Shown in pieces: positions 22,544 through 30,632 of a stretch of 32,509 nt of DNA. Position numbers and translations under genes: made by a program. The DNA is taken from positions 1 to 32,509 of the forward strand of contig JAKVKU010000022.1 in NCBI GenBank assembly GCA_022484695.1, in the 5' to 3' direction. Position 1 is the first letter of the stretch, and every line of letters starts with the position of its first letter. Under the pieces are notes generated by a model. It was not told the origin of the DNA, ran no database searches, and worked only from the letters and a program-made list of their open reading frames with translations. Origin of the DNA: Lactobacillus sp. Lineage in GTDB: Bacteria; Bacillota; Bacilli; Lactobacillales; Lactobacillaceae.

Positions 22544-23971
22544 ATGAAAGTTTTAAAAAACTATCTCTGGAACGCCTTTTACCAAATCTTCTTGGTCATC
22601 GTCCCAGTGATCACCCTACCTTACGTGAACCGGACCATTGGTGCCACTAATAACGGGATTTTCGCCTACACCAACTCCAACGTCCAGTACTTTATTTTGA
22701 TTGGGAGTTTGGGGGTGGCCTTTTACGGGAACCGGGAAATCGCCTATCTGCGCCATGATAGAGAAGCCACCACCAATGCCTTTTGGAGTATTTTCTTCAT
22801 GCGCTTAGCGGCCATGACCGTGGCCATGGTGGCCTTTATCGGTTTTTTGGCCTTCACCGGGGATTTACGGCCTTATTATATCGGCCAAGGGGTGGCAATT
22901 ATTGCCGCCATGTTCGATATTTCCTATCTCTTTATGGGCTTTGAAAATTTCAAGGTCACGGTACTGCGGAATTTTGTCATCAAAATTTTGTCCTTAGTTT
23001 TGATCTTCACCTTGGTCAAGACCAAATCCGACTTACTAATTTATATTTTGATCATTGCTGGGTCCACACTGTTGGGAAATTTGACCCTATGGCCGTATTT
23101 GAAGCGCTATGTGGACGGCATCAACTGGCATGCTTTGACTTTTAAAAAGCATTTCTTAGAATCCTTGAGCCTGTTGATCCCCCAATTAGCCACGCAAATT
23201 TATGTGCCTTTGAACAAAACCATGTTGGGGGCCATGATTTCTTATAAGTCTTCTGGGTTTTATTACAACGCTGATAACATCACCAAGATTTTGTTATCGG
23301 TGGTGACGGCCATTGCCACGGTGATGCTGCCCCATGTGGCCAATGCTTATGCCGCCGGGGATAAGGCCGATGTGAACAAGTATTTATACTTAGCCTTTCA
23401 CTTCGTCAGTATTTTAGCCGTGCCCCTAGCCTTCGGGCTGGCCGCCATTGCCCCGAAGTTTGTGGTGTTATATTTGGGCAAACCCTTCGCCGAAGTGGGG
23501 ACCTTGATGGTCATTGAAGCTGCGGTCGTAGTTTTAATTGCCTGGAGCAATGTCATCGGGATCCAGTATTTATTGGCCACCCATCAAAATAGCAAATTTA
23601 CCACCTCGGTGGTTTTGGGGGCCATTTTAAATATTGTCTTGAACATTCCGCTGATCATCATGTGGCAGGCCAACGGCGCCATGTTAGCCACCGTCTTAGC
23701 AGAAGTGGTGGTCACCGGCTACCAAGTCTTGGCCATTGCCAAGCAAGTGGACCTCAAGCAAATGTTCAACGATCAGTGGAAGTACTTCCTGGGGGGCATT
23801 TTATTGTTCCTTGCCGTCCGGGGCTTACACGACCACTGGCAGATGACCATCAAGAACCTGGTCATCGAAGTGGCCGCTGGGGTCGTCGTATATGGCCTAG
23901 CCATCTTGATCCTCCGGCCCAAAGTATTAAAGCAAGCCACGCGCTTTTTGCATAAGCGGGGCGAAGCGTAA
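22544..23971 (+). CDS. polysaccharide flippase, Wzx/RfbX type
   Basis: A 475-residue protein with 12-14 hydrophobic segments of the MOP superfamily polysaccharide transporter group: the N-terminal VKVLKNYLWNAFYQ-like start and PYVNRTIGATNNGIFAY motif (about 26-42) are characteristic. It would flip undecaprenyl-linked repeat units across the membrane for the Wzy-like protein. It starts 6 bases after the glf stop; the only ribosome-like site (GGAAGGGAA) is inside glf about 20 bases upstream, so translation is probably coupled. It is the last gene before the terminator at 23987. Confidence 0.92.
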   Translation: MKVLKNYLWNAFYQIFLVIVPVITLPYVNRTIGATNNGIFAYTNSNVQYFILIGSLGVAFYGNREIAYLRHDREATTNAFWSIFFMRLAAMTVAMVAFIGFLAFTGDLRPYYIGQGVAIIAAMFDISYLFMGFENFKVTVLRNFVIKILSLVLIFTLVKTKSDLLIYILIIAGSTLLGNLTLWPYLKRYVDGINWHALTFKKHFLESLSLLIPQLATQIYVPLNKTMLGAMISYKSSGFYYNADNITKILLSVVTAIATVMLPHVANAYAAGDKADVNKYLYLAFHFVSILAVPLAFGLAAIAPKFVVLYLGKPFAEVGTLMVIEAAVVVLIAWSNVIGIQYLLATHQNSKFTTSVVLGAILNIVLNIPLIIMWQANGAMLATVLAEVVVTGYQVLAIAKQVDLKQMFNDQWKYFLGGILLFLAVRGLHDHWQMTIKNLVIEVAAGVVVYGLAILILRPKVLKQATRFLHKRGEA

Positions 23972-23986
23972 ACTAAATGAGCTAAC

Positions 23987-24029
23987 CGTCAGCCAATAGA
24001 TTGGAAAATCTGTTGGCTGGCGTTTTTTT
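23987..24029 (+). terminator. terminator of the polysaccharide cluster
   Basis: CGTCAGCCAA pairs with TTGGCTGGCG, with an inner AGATT/AATCT stem, followed by TTTTTTT. It closes the wzy-GT2-glf-wzx transcript and separates it from the A+T-rich unit. Confidence 0.9.
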
Positions 24030-24089
24030 GTTAAGCCCTTCGAAAACGCTTTACCATGTCCCAAAAAAGTCCCATGCCGCTTGGTATGC

Positions 24090-24111
24090 TTAAGTTAATC
24101 AATGAACTTAA
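24090..24111. repeat. inverted repeat upstream of the anchored duplicated-domain gene
   Basis: TTAAGTT (24090-24096) and AACTTAA (24105-24111), a perfect 7-bp inverted repeat with an 8-base spacer, 22 bases before the start codon. Possible operator. The arms differ from the repeat before the Mrr-like gene. Confidence 0.5.
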
Positions 24112-24133
24112 CATTGTTTTGGAGGCGGCAAAT

Positions 24134-24784
24134 ATGCGAAAATATATTGGGATTGGGTTAATGATGATACTGGGCGCGCTGTTATTGACCCGGTGTCTTA
24201 GCAATGGGATCGGGTCAGATTCCAAACCGGCGCCGGCAACTAGTAGTCGTGCTAGTTCCAAAGCTGGGCCAAATATTTCTTTGCGTGAATTCGACGATAT
24301 TGAATTGGGGGATCTACTTTATGAAGATACCAGGGGTCTGACGAAGACCCAAGCGCTGGCGCAATTTGGTCAACCGCGTACTAGCAAGAAAGATACGACG
24401 GAATGGCAAACGGGCACAGGTAAAAACTATCAATTTAATACCGAAACCTTAACATGGGGAGGAGTCAATGAAAACAACGCAACATTGACCTTGAGTTTTA
24501 TTGATGGGCAGGCTTGGTCTAAAAGTTTGGCCGGCATGACCCAAGAACAAGCGACAATATCGCCATCAAGCTTTAATAATTTGGTGGTGGGCCAAACTTA
24601 CAGTGGTGTCATCCACCAACTGGGGCAGCCAGCTGGTTTAAATGAACAGCGGGGCAATCATGAATATAAGATTGCTGGGCTCTGGTATCCTAAGGCAAGT
24701 GATACTAGCAAGTATGTCTATGTCCTTTTTACAGATGGCCAACTGGTCAGCAAGGCGCCAACAAAGTTAGAGACGGATGAATGA
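24134..24784 (+). CDS. membrane-anchored extracellular protein with duplicated BLIP/SmpA-like domain
   Basis: A 216-residue protein. Residues 4-20 are a hydrophobic signal-anchor ending in LLLTRC; C21 is preceded by Arg, so a lipobox is doubtful. A Ser/Ala/Pro linker (28-45) follows, then two copies of one domain. Copy 1 (53-130) has FDDIELGD, FGQPRTS and FIDGQAWSK; copy 2 (147-207) has FNNLVVGQ, LGQPAGL and FTDGQLVSK. The spacing resembles the BLIP/SmpA-like fold of secreted Firmicute proteins. No enzyme motif is visible; binding a protein or wall partner is a guess. The ATG at 24134 is used for its GGAGG site. The WYL gene starts 27 bases downstream on the same strand. Base composition is lower in G+C than that of the flanking polysaccharide genes. 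Confidence 0.7.
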   Translation: MRKYIGIGLMMILGALLLTRCLSNGIGSDSKPAPATSSRASSKAGPNISLREFDDIELGDLLYEDTRGLTKTQALAQFGQPRTSKKDTTEWQTGTGKNYQFNTETLTWGGVNENNATLTLSFIDGQAWSKSLAGMTQEQATISPSSFNNLVVGQTYSGVIHQLGQPAGLNEQRGNHEYKIAGLWYPKASDTSKYVYVLFTDGQLVSKAPTKLETDE

Positions 24785-24811
24785 CGGCAATCAATAGATG
24801 AGGTGACAATA

Positions 24812-25852
24812 ATGACGAGTTTAACAGCTAAACGACTTTTACCGGTCTATTTGTTAATGATTTTGTGGCAAGATTCCGATGAAGATCATCCCCTGAAACA
24901 AACCGAGTTGGTGCAATTACTGCAAGACCGGTTTGCTTTGACGGTGGACCGTAAGACGATTCAACGGAATTTGACGGATTTACTGGGCTTAGATATTGGC
25001 ATTGAATATGGCAGTAAGACCCGCACAGTTCGACCTAAAAGCGGGGAAGTGTATGACAGCGATGTTTTGACGGATGTTTATTTGAGTCATGCGTTTACCG
25101 ATGGTGAGTTACGTTTGTTGATTGATAGTGTTCTTTTTTCCAAGAGTATTCCCAGCCATCAAGGCGATCAGTTGATTGCTAAAATGGCCCACTTAGCTAG
25201 CAAATATTTCTCAATGCGGACCCAGTATGTCTTGCGAATTGACGATCAGCGCCCGGAGAATACCAACTTGTTTTACACGATTGAAGTGCTGCACGAGGCC
25301 ATTGCTCAGCAGAAAAAAGTGGTTTTTTTCTACAACAGCTATGGGACGGACAAGCAGATGCACCGCCGAAGAGACGCCAATGGCAAAGTTCGGTCTTATA
25401 CTGTGAATCCTTATCAGATGGCGATTGCCAATGGGCGGTATTATCTTATTTGTAGTAACGATAAATATGATAATTTAGCTAATTACCGCTTGGATCGTAT
25501 GACGGATATTAAGTTGTCATCAGAAAAAGCAAGAATCATTCCAGAAGTCAGGGGATTGGATATGGCCAAACACTTACGGGAGCACCTCTACATGTTTGCC
25601 GGGCCAAGCCTGCGGGTTACTTTCCGAGCTAAAAAGATGTTACTAGATGATATTATTGATTGGTTTGGCAATGATGTGACTTTTAAAGCTAAAGATGAGC
25701 AAACCGTCACCGCAGAGGTCTATGTCAATGAAACGTCAATGCAGTTGTGGGCTTTGCAGTATGCGCCTTATGTGACGGTTTTAAAACCCAAAAGCTTGGT
25801 ACAAAACATCAAGGCCGGTTTGACCCAGGCCCTAAAACAGTATGATCAATAA
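24812..25852 (+). CDS. WYL-domain transcriptional regulator
   Basis: A 346-residue regulator. The N-terminal winged helix (about 1-75) contains TELVQLLQDRF and KTIQRNLTDLL. The WYL domain (about 165-235) contains KVVFFYNSYG, the RSYTVNPYQMAIANGRYYLIC segment and NYRLDRM. A WCX C-terminal domain follows (about 255-345, to KPKSLVQNIKAGL). The layout is that of BrxR/CapW-type regulators, which repress phage-defence genes and sense nucleic acid or nucleotide ligands through the WYL pocket; others regulate DNA-damage or metabolic genes. ATG at 24812 is chosen for AGGTGA 5 bases upstream; an in-frame GTG at 24803 is possible. The endonuclease gene follows about 100 bases later with its own promoter and operator-like repeat. 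Confidence 0.88.
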   Translation: MTSLTAKRLLPVYLLMILWQDSDEDHPLKQTELVQLLQDRFALTVDRKTIQRNLTDLLGLDIGIEYGSKTRTVRPKSGEVYDSDVLTDVYLSHAFTDGELRLLIDSVLFSKSIPSHQGDQLIAKMAHLASKYFSMRTQYVLRIDDQRPENTNLFYTIEVLHEAIAQQKKVVFFYNSYGTDKQMHRRRDANGKVRSYTVNPYQMAIANGRYYLICSNDKYDNLANYRLDRMTDIKLSSEKARIIPEVRGLDMAKHLREHLYMFAGPSLRVTFRAKKMLLDDIIDWFGNDVTFKAKDEQTVTAEVYVNETSMQLWALQYAPYVTVLKPKSLVQNIKAGLTQALKQYDQ

Positions 25853-25884
25853 TTCGGCGGATATGAATATTTTAGAAGGCTGAA

Positions 25885-25913
25885 TGATATAATAATGTAA
25901 GCGCAATCATTAT
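25885..25913 (+). promoter_or_regulatory. promoter and inverted-repeat operator of the Mrr-like gene
   Basis: TGATATAAT (25885-25893) is a perfect extended -10 box (TGnTATAAT). ATAATG (25892-25897) and CATTAT (25908-25913), separated by 10 bases, overlap its end and the expected transcription start, an ideal place for repression. The WYL protein encoded upstream is the natural candidate binder; this is inference. Confidence 0.55.
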
Positions 25914-25953
25914 GCGACATAACGCGAAATTAAAATTTGGAGGTAGACTGATT

Positions 25954-26955
25954 ATGGATTTAATGCAAAGAATTAGCCACGGTGAGAAAAAATCTGAAGA
26001 AATGTTGGAAGATGATGGTATTTTGACTTTGGGGTTTTCCGAAATAGTGAAGACAGGGGAAGCTGAAGCGCTAATGGCTAAAGCGTTGAAGTTAGAAAAA
26101 AGGGAGTTTGCTAAAGAAACCATTGATTTTGGGGTTAAACATGGGCTAGATGATTGGCTGTCACGGGTACGCAGTTATTATCTATATAATTTTTTCAGAC
26201 TTGCAGTGGGTGACAAGGTCGTGGTTCCTTTTCCAAAAGAGTTTAGTATCTTTGAGGTAACCTCAGCACCTTATACCTTGGATTTTGAGAAATATGGCAA
26301 ATATGATTTAGGCTTTGGGGTTGATGTGAAACCAATCAAAGAACATTTTCAACGTGATGAATACTTGGGAGCGGCATTAACTTCTAAGCTGAAATTTCGC
26401 GGTGCAAATCTGCAATTTACCGAGGGAGAAATAGAAGGGCTAATTTCGAACATAGGTCATAAAACGATTATTTCGGATTTCACATCAAATCAAGATCAAA
26501 TCGTGGAAATAGTACAAGCCTATATCAAAGACTTAAAACCGGCCCAATTTGAATTACTGATTAAAAATTACTTGGAAAACCTTGGGGCAGATGAGACTAG
26601 TATCCCCGGTAAAGGTGACAAAATTCATAAAAATGATCCAATTGCTGATGTAGATGTGATGGCTCGGTTCAATAATTTAGGCATTGCGGTCTATGTTCAA
26701 GCAAAGCATTATGAAGGCGAGCAAAATAGGCAAGGTATTGATCAATTACTAGCGTATCAATATGCGCCCAATGAAGAATATCAAGCGCTGGTCCCCGTTA
26801 AGTGGTTAATCACGACGGCTGAAGTTAAAGGCAAGCTGATGGGGGAAGCTGAAAATGCCCATATCCGAGTCATCCAAGGTGATGAATTCGCCGCTTTATT
26901 AGTTGAAAATGGTTTGAAAATTGACGCAGATACGTTTAACAATCACCCGGAATAA
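25954..26955 (+). CDS. Mrr-like restriction endonuclease family protein
   Basis: A 333-residue protein. The C-terminal half (about 185-325) is a PD-(D/E)XK nuclease domain of the Mrr_cat type: a helix LKPAQFELLIKNYLENLG (about 194-211), GKGDKIHKNDPIADVDV, with D234 as the likely metal ligand, and VQAK with Q249 and K251 completing the D-(E/Q)xK site. The N-terminal half (1-180) is not a recognised Mrr winged helix; it may be a target-recognition or sensor region. Mrr proteins cut modified or otherwise marked DNA and need no partner methylase. None is present here. The ATG at 25954 has GGAGGT 9 bases upstream. Codons are A/T-rich compared with the flanking glycan genes, which suggests acquisition. 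Confidence 0.82.
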   Translation: MDLMQRISHGEKKSEEMLEDDGILTLGFSEIVKTGEAEALMAKALKLEKREFAKETIDFGVKHGLDDWLSRVRSYYLYNFFRLAVGDKVVVPFPKEFSIFEVTSAPYTLDFEKYGKYDLGFGVDVKPIKEHFQRDEYLGAALTSKLKFRGANLQFTEGEIEGLISNIGHKTIISDFTSNQDQIVEIVQAYIKDLKPAQFELLIKNYLENLGADETSIPGKGDKIHKNDPIADVDVMARFNNLGIAVYVQAKHYEGEQNRQGIDQLLAYQYAPNEEYQALVPVKWLITTAEVKGKLMGEAENAHIRVIQGDEFAALLVENGLKIDADTFNNHPE

Positions 26956-27011
26956 TTAGTTTAGCTTAGCATATGCCTGTTTCAAAGATTGCATAGGCGT
27001 CAATTTCCCCA

Positions 27012-27045
27012 AGCTCTGTCAGCTTACTTGCTGGTAGGGCTTTTT
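27012..27045 (+). terminator. terminator of the WYL/Mrr unit
   Basis: AGCTCTGTCAGC-TTACTT-GCTGGTAGGGCT, a 12-bp stem (three G-T pairs), followed by TTTT. It lies 57 bases after the endonuclease stop. The rest of the gap to 27173 holds a TGGTATTCT extended -10-like box near 27103 and the next terminator; no gene is seen. Confidence 0.85.
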
Positions 27046-27126
27046 AAATGTGTTGTCAAAAGATTAAAAGTTGGCATTGTCCCGTAAGAAAAATCCTAAA
27101 CGTGGTATTCTATAAGAGGTTTGCAT

Positions 27127-27156
27127 TAAAAAAGCAGTATAGCTTAGCTATACTGC
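27127..27156 (-). terminator. terminator of the WecG/TagA-type gene
   Basis: GCAGTATAGC-TTA-GCTATACTGC, a perfect 10-bp stem. On the minus strand it is followed by TTTTTTAAT, so it ends the minus-strand glycosyltransferase transcript. Confidence 0.9.
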
Positions 27157-27172
27157 CCAGGATATTTTTCAA

Positions 27173-27883
27173 TTATTTGCGAATCAACCACATGAACTTA
27201 GGAATGGCCAGCATGCGTTTGAAGCGGGTGGGTTCTTTTAAGAAGCGGTAGAACCATTCTAAATGCAGGTCCTGCCAAAATTTAGGGGCCCGTTTGGTCA
27301 AGCCAGACAACACATCAAAGCTGCCGCCCACCCCCATCCAAATAGCTTTGGTCTTGCTTAAGTTAGCTTGGATCCATTGTTCTTGCTTGGGATAGCCTAA
27401 CCCGGCAAAGACCAATTGGGGTTGTTTGGCGGCAATGTCGGCTACGATGGCCTGGTCGTCTTTGAAATAACCATCGTGGTAGCCGCTGAGTTCAATGCCC
27501 GGGTAGTTGTGTTGGATTTTTTCAACCACCTTGACCATGACCTCGGGCTTGGCCCCCACCAAATAGACCTTCAAGTGTTGTTGGTTGGCTTTGTCTAACA
27601 GGGCCATCATGGTGTCATAACCGGTGACCCGCTCCGGCAAAGGCTGTTTTAATGCTTGGGATGCCTTGATTATCCCGATGCCATCTGGTGTAATATAATC
27701 AGCACCTAGAATCAATTTTTTGTAATCGGGATGATTCCGGGCGTATAAGACGATTTCTGGATTGGCGGTTACGATGAAGCGATTTTGTTGGTGGTCGATA
27801 TCTTGTTGCAACTGGGCCAAAAATTCTTGGCTGGTCGCCTTAATAAAAGGAATATCCATCACGGATACAGTTGAAAAAGCCAT
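27173..27883 (-). CDS. WecG/TagA/CpsF family glycosyltransferase
   Basis: A 236-residue GT26 enzyme of normal length. Motifs: VTANPEIVLYARNHPDY (about 39-55), the ADYITPDGIGIIKA region with the catalytic-type Asp (about 61-74), RVTGYDTM, LVGAKPEV and GLGYPKQEQWI, and C-terminal RAPKFWQDLHLEWFYRFLKEPTRFKR. Family members move N-acetylmannosamine or a similar sugar from the UDP donor to lipid-linked GlcNAc in wall teichoic acid or polysaccharide synthesis; the exact sugar is uncertain. It is divergent from a GT4 gene across about 75 bases. A TGCTATAAT extended -10 box on the minus strand lies about 30 bases before its start. Confidence 0.92.
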   Translation of the reverse strand: MAFSTVSVMDIPFIKATSQEFLAQLQQDIDHQQNRFIVTANPEIVLYARNHPDYKKLILGADYITPDGIGIIKASQALKQPLPERVTGYDTMMALLDKANQQHLKVYLVGAKPEVMVKVVEKIQHNYPGIELSGYHDGYFKDDQAIVADIAAKQPQLVFAGLGYPKQEQWIQANLSKTKAIWMGVGGSFDVLSGLTKRAPKFWQDLHLEWFYRFLKEPTRFKRMLAIPKFMWLIRK

Positions 27884-27912
27884 TTGCTCACTCCTAGTTG
27901 ATAATGGCCTAA

Positions 27913-27921
27913 TTATAGCAA
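27913..27921 (-). promoter_or_regulatory. extended -10 promoter of the WecG/TagA-type gene
   Basis: The minus strand reads TGCTATAAT, a perfect extended -10 (plus strand ATTATAGCA). The -35 region is T-rich without a clear hexamer. Confidence 0.6.
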
Positions 27922-27957
27922 AGAAACGTGTGAAAAAAACTTAACGGAGGGATTTTT

Positions 27958-29040
27958 TTGAAAATATTAATTGTAAATGCCGGGAATGAAACTGGCGGCG
28001 GCCGGGCCCACATGGTCTGGCTCATTGGGGCCTTGAATAAAATTCCGGGGATCCAAGCGGAATTATTGGTCTTTGAAGACAGTGCCGTGGCCAAAATGGC
28101 CCGGGAATACCAGGTGAAAACCACCGTCATTGCCCAAAATTCCCAGCTGGATCTTAGTGTGTTAAAACGCTACCGCAATTTTGTCAATGACAACCATTTT
28201 GATATTGTCCACACCCACGGCCCCCGGGCTAACGTCTTGACTCGCTTCATCCAGGGCAAGATCACCGCCACTTGGGTGGTCACCGTCCATTCTGAACCCC
28301 ATGTGGATTTCCCCAAGGGTGGCTTAAAGGGCAAGGCCTTCTTGAAATTAAATATCAGCGCTTTGAAAAAAGCCCAGCACTTGTATCTGATCACGGATTA
28401 TTTCCGGGACGAATTACATAGTTATGGCATCCCTGACGCAGACATGACCCCGATTTTTAACGCCATTAATTTCCACGACACGCCCATTGACCGCCCCGAA
28501 CATGAACCGTTTAATATTTTAAACGTGGCTCGAGTGACCTATGTGAAGAACCAGGCCCTGTTATTAAAGGCCTTGGCCCAGGTGGATTTTGATTATAAGG
28601 TGACGATTTTAGGGGATGGGCCTTTGGAGCAGGAGCTCAAGGACTTGGCTAAAACCTTGCAGATTCAAGACAAGGTGGATGTGGCCGGCTTTACGGAAAA
28701 CACCCAACCTTATTACGACCAAGCCGATTTATTTGTCTTGCCTTCCACGTCTGAAGGCTTTCCCACGGTCTTGCTGGAAGCTGCCGATGCAGAATTGCCG
28801 GCCATTGCCACCAAAGTGGGTTCCGATGATGTGGTTATCCCCAACGCCGATTTGGGTTGGATTTTCCCCAGCGACGACCAGGATGCTTTGGTCAAAGCTT
28901 TAAATGAAGCCCATGGGGAGTTTGAGGCCGGTACCTTGGTGAACCGGGGCAAGGCCTTTAAAAACTTTGCATCCAGCCACTTCTCCGCGGATAATTTGGC
29001 CAAAACCATGGTGGATTTGTACCAACAGGCACAAAAATAG
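27958..29040 (+). CDS. family 4 glycosyltransferase
   Basis: A 360-residue GT-B fold enzyme. The N-terminal acceptor domain begins NAGNETGGGRAHMVW with the Gly-rich loop and contains the DIVHTHGPRAN segment. The C-terminal donor domain has LNVARVTYVKNQALLLKA, LGDGPLEQELK and the GT4 signature STSEGFPTVLLEAADAELP (E-x7-E). It is a retaining nucleotide-sugar transferase of surface glycan synthesis; donor and acceptor are unknown. Start TTG at 27958 with CGGAGGG 6-7 bases upstream; this is the only good ribosome site. With the divergent WecG-type gene it probably belongs functionally to the glycan locus ending at 23971, from which it is separated by the WYL/Mrr unit. Confidence 0.9.
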   Translation: MKILIVNAGNETGGGRAHMVWLIGALNKIPGIQAELLVFEDSAVAKMAREYQVKTTVIAQNSQLDLSVLKRYRNFVNDNHFDIVHTHGPRANVLTRFIQGKITATWVVTVHSEPHVDFPKGGLKGKAFLKLNISALKKAQHLYLITDYFRDELHSYGIPDADMTPIFNAINFHDTPIDRPEHEPFNILNVARVTYVKNQALLLKALAQVDFDYKVTILGDGPLEQELKDLAKTLQIQDKVDVAGFTENTQPYYDQADLFVLPSTSEGFPTVLLEAADAELPAIATKVGSDDVVIPNADLGWIFPSDDQDALVKALNEAHGEFEAGTLVNRGKAFKNFASSHFSADNLAKTMVDLYQQAQK

Positions 29041-29049
29041 CCAAAATTC

Positions 29050-29079
29050 TTGGAACCGCCCCTTTAAAAGCAGTATAAT
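29050..29079 (+). promoter_or_regulatory. promoter of pncB-nadE
   Basis: TTGGAA (29050-29055) and TATAAT (29074-29079), spacing 18, start about 58 bases before the pncB ATG. No terminator is visible between the GT4 stop and this promoter, so some readthrough is possible. Confidence 0.75.
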
Positions 29080-29136
29080 GAGAGTCATATTATTTTATCA
29101 TGCAACTAAAATGGAAAACATATGAGGAGCTTATTT

Positions 29137-30606
29137 ATGTCTAACTACCCAGACGACAGTTTGACGCTACACACTGATCTCTATGAAATCAATATGATGC
29201 TCACCTATTGGGAAAAAGGTGTCTCTGAGCGCAACGCCGTCTTTGAATGCTACTTCAGAAAGAATCCCTTTGAAAGCGGCTATGCCATTTTCGCCGGCCT
29301 GGAGCGGGTGGTCAACTACTTGCAGGGCCTGCACTTCACGGACAGTGACCTAGCATACCTACGGGCCACGGAAGATTACCCGGAAGAATTTCTCCAATAC
29401 TTAAAAGACCTCAAGTTTACCTGCACCATTCGCTCCGCAGTGGAGGGAGATTTGGTCTTTAACAATGAACCCATTTTGCAAGTCGAAGGTCCTTTAGCCC
29501 AGGCCCAATTGATTGAGACGGCTATTTTAAATGTCATCAATTATCAGACGTTGATTGCCACCAAAGCTTCAAGGATCAAGTCGGTCACTGGCACGGATCC
29601 GCTGTTGGAATTTGGCAGTCGCCGGGCCCAGGAGCTAGATGCTGCCTTATGGGGCACCCGGGCAGCGTTTATCGGCGGCTTTGACGCCACCAGTAATGTC
29701 CGAGCTGGGAAATTATTTGGGATTCCCATTTCCGGCACCCACGCCCATTCTCTGATTCAAACCTACCGCAGTGATTATGAAGGCTTTAAGGCCTACGCCC
29801 AAACCCATAAAAACTGTGTCTTCTTAGTGGATACTTACGACACCCTGCGCAGCGGCGTGCCCAGTGCCATTAAGGTAGCCCGGGAATTTGGCGATAAAAT
29901 CAATTTCCAAGGGGTGCGGATCGATTCCGGGGACATGGCTTACATCTCTAAGCGGGTGCGCCAGCAATTAGACGATGCCGGCTTCACCGACGCCAAGATT
30001 TATGCCTCCAATGACTTGGATGAAAAGACCATTCAAAACTTGAAGATGCAAGAAGCCAAAATTGACGTGTGGGGTGTGGGGACTAAACTCATCACCGCCT
30101 TTGACCAACCAGCCTTAGGCGCCGTTTACAAACTGGTCTCCATTGAAGATGACCAGGGCAAAATGGTGGACACCATCAAGTTGTCCAATAATGCGGAAAA
30201 AATCTCTACCCCAGGGTTGAAACAAGTTTGGCGGATTACCAATAATAAAAAAGACGGCAAGTCCGAAGGGGATTACATTGCCCTGTGGGACGAAAATCCC
30301 CAAGAACAAAAATCCCTTTACATGTTCCATCCCACCTATACGTATATCAATAAAGTTTTGGAAGACTTCAAAGCCCGACCATTGCTCCATGACATTTTTG
30401 TCAAAGGGGACTTGGTGTATCGCCTGCCAGCCTTACAAGACATCAAGGCCTATTGTACCCAAAGCTTAGATTCCTTGTGGGATGAGTACAAACGGGACTT
30501 AAATCCTCAGGAATACCCCGTGGACCTATCCCAGAAATTATGGGATCACAAGATGGATTACATCCAACGGGTCCGGGAAAATGTGGAGTCGTTGAATTTC
30601 GACTAG
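29137..30606 (+). CDS. pncB: nicotinate phosphoribosyltransferase
   Basis: A 489-residue enzyme of the Firmicute type. It makes nicotinate mononucleotide from nicotinate and PRPP, coupled to ATP hydrolysis: the entry step of NAD salvage. Motifs: TDLYEINMMLTYW at the N-terminus, LEFGSRRAQELDAALWGTRA with the active-site Arg pair, a HAHSLIQ loop with the family His, VRIDSGDMAYISK for phosphate binding, and GVGTKLI. ATG at 29137 is used because AGGAG lies 7 bases upstream; the in-frame ATG at 29122 overlaps that site. nadE follows 26 bases later, forming the nicotinate-to-NAD operon. nadD is not in the window. Confidence 0.96.
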   Translation: MSNYPDDSLTLHTDLYEINMMLTYWEKGVSERNAVFECYFRKNPFESGYAIFAGLERVVNYLQGLHFTDSDLAYLRATEDYPEEFLQYLKDLKFTCTIRSAVEGDLVFNNEPILQVEGPLAQAQLIETAILNVINYQTLIATKASRIKSVTGTDPLLEFGSRRAQELDAALWGTRAAFIGGFDATSNVRAGKLFGIPISGTHAHSLIQTYRSDYEGFKAYAQTHKNCVFLVDTYDTLRSGVPSAIKVAREFGDKINFQGVRIDSGDMAYISKRVRQQLDDAGFTDAKIYASNDLDEKTIQNLKMQEAKIDVWGVGTKLITAFDQPALGAVYKLVSIEDDQGKMVDTIKLSNNAEKISTPGLKQVWRITNNKKDGKSEGDYIALWDENPQEQKSLYMFHPTYTYINKVLEDFKARPLLHDIFVKGDLVYRLPALQDIKAYCTQSLDSLWDEYKRDLNPQEYPVDLSQKLWDHKMDYIQRVRENVESLNFD

Positions 30607-30632
30607 AATTTTGACATAAAGGAGCGGGCGCT

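Noticed and set aside
24041-24055. cre-like sequence CGAAAACGCTTTACC
   Set aside because: Three mismatches to the cre consensus, including the conserved 3' CA. Too weak to report as a site.
26956-27130. Possible decayed transposase remnant read on the minus strand
   Set aside because: The suggestive minus-strand translation overlaps a perfect plus-strand terminator (27012-27045) and contains stops. No terminal repeats are seen.
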